From NCBI GenBank assembly GCA_027492415.1, contig JAPUEV010000298.1, positions 1 to 7,089 of the forward strand: DNA of 7,089 nucleotides. Direction: 5' to 3'. The stretch comes from Ignavibacteria bacterium. Its GTDB lineage: Bacteria; Bacteroidota; Ignavibacteria; Tepidaquicellales; OLB5. The position numbers and the translations under genes were made by a program. Below the pieces are notes generated by a model. The model had not been told where the DNA came from. It saw nothing but the letters and a program-made list of their open reading frames with translations, and did no database searches. Below, piece after piece: positions 5,421 to 7,089 of the stretch; position 1 is the stretch's first letter; each line of letters begins with the position of its first letter.

Positions 5421-6476
5421 CGAAGCGTTTCGTACATTTTGATAATTGTAATATGCTCATTTTTAATTGTTAATTGCGGAAAGAAGCTTGATCCTGACCC
5501 GCTTCCATTGACAGTAAAACAGAACCTTGCTCTCCTGCAATCTGATCCGCAGTTCGTAATGTACTTCAACTTCAAAAAAATGCGTGATACAAAGTTCTGG
5601 GAACAGTTCCTTTCGGATTCTGTTTTCAGTGCAGAGCGTAACTTTGGCGGCTTCCTTGCACTGATAAAGCAGGCTGCCGGCGTGAGCATATCAAACGGGA
5701 TTGATGAGATGTATTTCTCAAATTCATGGATAGGCGATAACGCAATTGTTGTTAAAGGGACTTTTGACCGTAAACGTGTCAGTGATTATGTCTCAGCTGA
5801 TACTCTTTACACGAAGATCGATTATCCAAACGGCACTACTGTTTATAAACAGGTTGACGCTAACCTTAACTTTTATTTTAAAGATGACTTTACCCTTGTC
5901 GCAAGCAACTATCTTAAGCAGATTGAAAACACCTTTACTGTAACAGATACTTCAACATCCGGACTTCTTACCAATGTTAACCTGCTTAAAGAAATTGAAA
6001 TGATAAAACACAAAGAAAACCTGTGGATGATATCAAATCAAAAGTTATTTATACGTGGAATATTTGAGAATTTTTCAGATATGAGTAAAAAGAAAAAACA
6101 GGTTATGCCGGGCGGCAGTGAAGAAAATGATTCTCTTGCAATCGGTGACTCAACACAAACAGATGAAACCAGCGAGCTTTATTCCATATACAAGAAGATC
6201 AATTCTGTATCATTTTCGGTGAAAATGACCGATGATATAGATATAGTAATGCAGAACCAATGCGAAGATAAAAATTCTGCAACAGAGCTAAAGAACCGAA
6301 TGGAAGCAGTAATTGCGCTTGCGAAATTATCTTCTACATTAAGCGGTAAAAAACCGCCGGCAGCGCTTAAGCTGCTTGATAAGGTTGAAACTAATGTGTT
6401 CGATAACACTGTACTGCTTGAGGCAAAGCTGAACGAAAAAGATATTAAAGAGATAAGGCTTCAAAAGCTGTTCTAG
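5397..6476 (+). CDS. Lipoprotein of unknown function, two-lobed, linked to the ABC exporter genes
   Basis: A complete 359-residue protein. Residues 1-27 are a lipoprotein signal: charged start (NNKKQLLR), hydrophobic core 13-25, then IVN-C with the likely lipidated Cys27; Asn at -1 is tolerated but not ideal. The mature part seems to have two similar-sized lobes. Lobe 1 (about 48-181) contains FVMYFNFKKMRDTKFWEQF and a strand-rich AIVVKGTFDRKRVSDY segment. Lobe 2 (about 205-355) starts with NLWMISNQKLFIRGIF and ends with strand-rich VFDNTVLLEAKLNEKDI. A polar, acidic linker at 228-262 (KKKK, then EENDS/DSTQTDETSE) divides lobe 2. I do not recognise a named family; the layout recalls large uncharacterised envelope proteins that assess small FD-repeat-like domains, but loosely. 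It starts 25 nt after the permease and is likely in the same operon. An in-frame TAA at 5385 fixes the start at the ATG 5397. Envelope partner of the exporter is an inference. Confidence 0.7.
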   Translation: MNNKKQLLRSVSYILIIVICSFLIVNCGKKLDPDPLPLTVKQNLALLQSDPQFVMYFNFKKMRDTKFWEQFLSDSVFSAERNFGGFLALIKQAAGVSISNGIDEMYFSNSWIGDNAIVVKGTFDRKRVSDYVSADTLYTKIDYPNGTTVYKQVDANLNFYFKDDFTLVASNYLKQIENTFTVTDTSTSGLLTNVNLLKEIEMIKHKENLWMISNQKLFIRGIFENFSDMSKKKKQVMPGGSEENDSLAIGDSTQTDETSELYSIYKKINSVSFSVKMTDDIDIVMQNQCEDKNSATELKNRMEAVIALAKLSSTLSGKKPPAALKLLDKVETNVFDNTVLLEAKLNEKDIKEIRLQKLF

Positions 6477-6529
6477 TAATTTACCTATGCCTTTATTGGC
6501 TATTTATTTATCCATCTAAATAATCAAGT

Positions 6530-7089
6530 ATGATATCATCTGTAATTGGCTCAACAACAGTTGGTGTAAACGCTTACAGGGTTACTATTGAAACACATGT
6601 TGAAAAATCCCTGCCCAAAGTAATTATTGTGGGTCTGCCCGATAGCGCTGTAAAAGAATCAGCCGAACGTGTAAGCGCTGCAATAAAAAATTCATTTCTT
6701 TATTTCCCGGTTCAGAAAATCACCGTAAACCTTGCCCCGGCTGATGTAAGGAAGGAAGGCAGCGGCTTCGATCTTCCTATTGCCATCGGCATTTTATGCG
6801 AGTCCGAGCAGGTTAAGCCTGATATGCTTGCAGATCATCTTTTTGCCGGTGAGCTATCTTTGGATGGCAAGCTTAGACCCGTTAAAGGTATACTGCCTAT
6901 TGCCATTGAAGCACGGAAACAGGGTTTAAAAGGAATGATCGTCCCTGAGGAAAATGCACGCGAGGCTGCAATGGTAGAAGGGATCAATGTTTACCCGCTG
7001 GGTTCGCTGACGGAAGTTGTTGAATTCTTAAACAGCGGCGGGGGACTTGAGCCATTTAAAGTTGACCTGAAAGAAATATTTAATGTTGA
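6530..7089 (+). CDS. comM: YifB/ComM-family Mg-chelatase-like AAA+ protein, N-terminal part (3' end outside window)
   Basis: The frame runs from the ATG at 6530 to the window end without a stop: 186 codons plus two bases. An in-frame TAA at 6521-6523 just upstream makes this the only reasonable start; no Shine-Dalgarno is visible. The N-terminal ChlI-like (ribosomal S5-fold) domain is clear: IIVGLPDSAVKESAERV (32-48), KITVNLAPADVRKEGSGFD (63-81), FAGELSLDGKLRPVKGILP (105-123) and IVPEENAREAAMVEG (137-151). The AAA+ domain with Walker motifs should follow outside the window; full members are about 500 residues. Family members include ComM, a helicase that promotes branch migration in natural transformation of Haemophilus and Vibrio, but the role in this lineage is unproven. 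The 53-nt gap after the lipoprotein gene shows no hairpin or clear promoter, so readthrough from the ABC operon is possible. Confidence 0.93.
   Translation, partial: MISSVIGSTTVGVNAYRVTIETHVEKSLPKVIIVGLPDSAVKESAERVSAAIKNSFLYFPVQKITVNLAPADVRKEGSGFDLPIAIGILCESEQVKPDMLADHLFAGELSLDGKLRPVKGILPIAIEARKQGLKGMIVPEENAREAAMVEGINVYPLGSLTEVVEFLNSGGGLEPFKVDLKEIFNV

Noticed and set aside
5384..5689. Minus-strand open frame of 101 codons opposite the lipoprotein start
   Set aside because: Antisense to a gene with a clear signal peptide and lipobox; no protein family features.
3596..6476. A new defence or nitrous-oxide (nos) system built on the ABC operon
   Set aside because: No nuclease, effector, NosD/NosZ or other partner gene is present; the genes read as a generic ABC-2 exporter with a lipoprotein.
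6477..6529. Terminator or promoter between the lipoprotein and YifB/ComM genes
   Set aside because: No stem with a T-tract and no convincing promoter boxes in these 53 nt.

Overview
The window carries a mostly ordinary chromosomal segment of an AT-rich, Gram-negative member of the Bacteroidota/Ignavibacteriota branch. The taxonomic guess rests on weak or absent Shine-Dalgarno sites, two lipoproteins with hydrophobic signal peptides and Cys lipoboxes, beta-strand-rich envelope proteins, and short dispersed intergenic repeats of types I associate from memory with Ignavibacteria and relatives. It is an inference; no rRNA or marker tree is available here.

Left part (1-1397, lower GC): the C-terminal end of an NlpC/P60- or CHAP-like cell-wall hydrolase runs off the left edge. 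It converges on a minus-strand pair: an outer-membrane-type lipoprotein (708-1397) followed after 9 nt by a GNAT acetyltransferase (291-698). A possible bidirectional terminator lies between the convergent genes.

Middle (1398-3498): a 215-nt divergent intergenic region with small direct repeats leads into asnS (asparaginyl-tRNA synthetase, complete). After 53 nt follows a small NYN/PIN-type putative ribonuclease of the YacP/Rae1 kind. The two may be cotranscribed and both point to translation and RNA metabolism.

Right part (3499-7089): a 71-nt compound palindromic repeat separates the NYN gene from a tight three-gene set: ABC ATPase, ABC-2-type permease, and a 359-aa lipoprotein of unknown function. 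The ATPase and permease clearly work together; the lipoprotein may be an envelope partner or simply a passenger. A second dispersed-type repeat covers the lipoprotein start codon. After 53 nt the N-terminal 186 codons of a YifB/ComM-family Mg-chelatase-like AAA+ protein run off the right edge.

I see no CRISPR, transposase, integrase, toxin-antitoxin or defence island, and no tRNA or rRNA. The points most worth a second look are the nested, compensatory palindrome at 3507-3577, the repeat overlapping the lipoprotein start near 5397, and the unassigned lipoprotein beside the ABC exporter.
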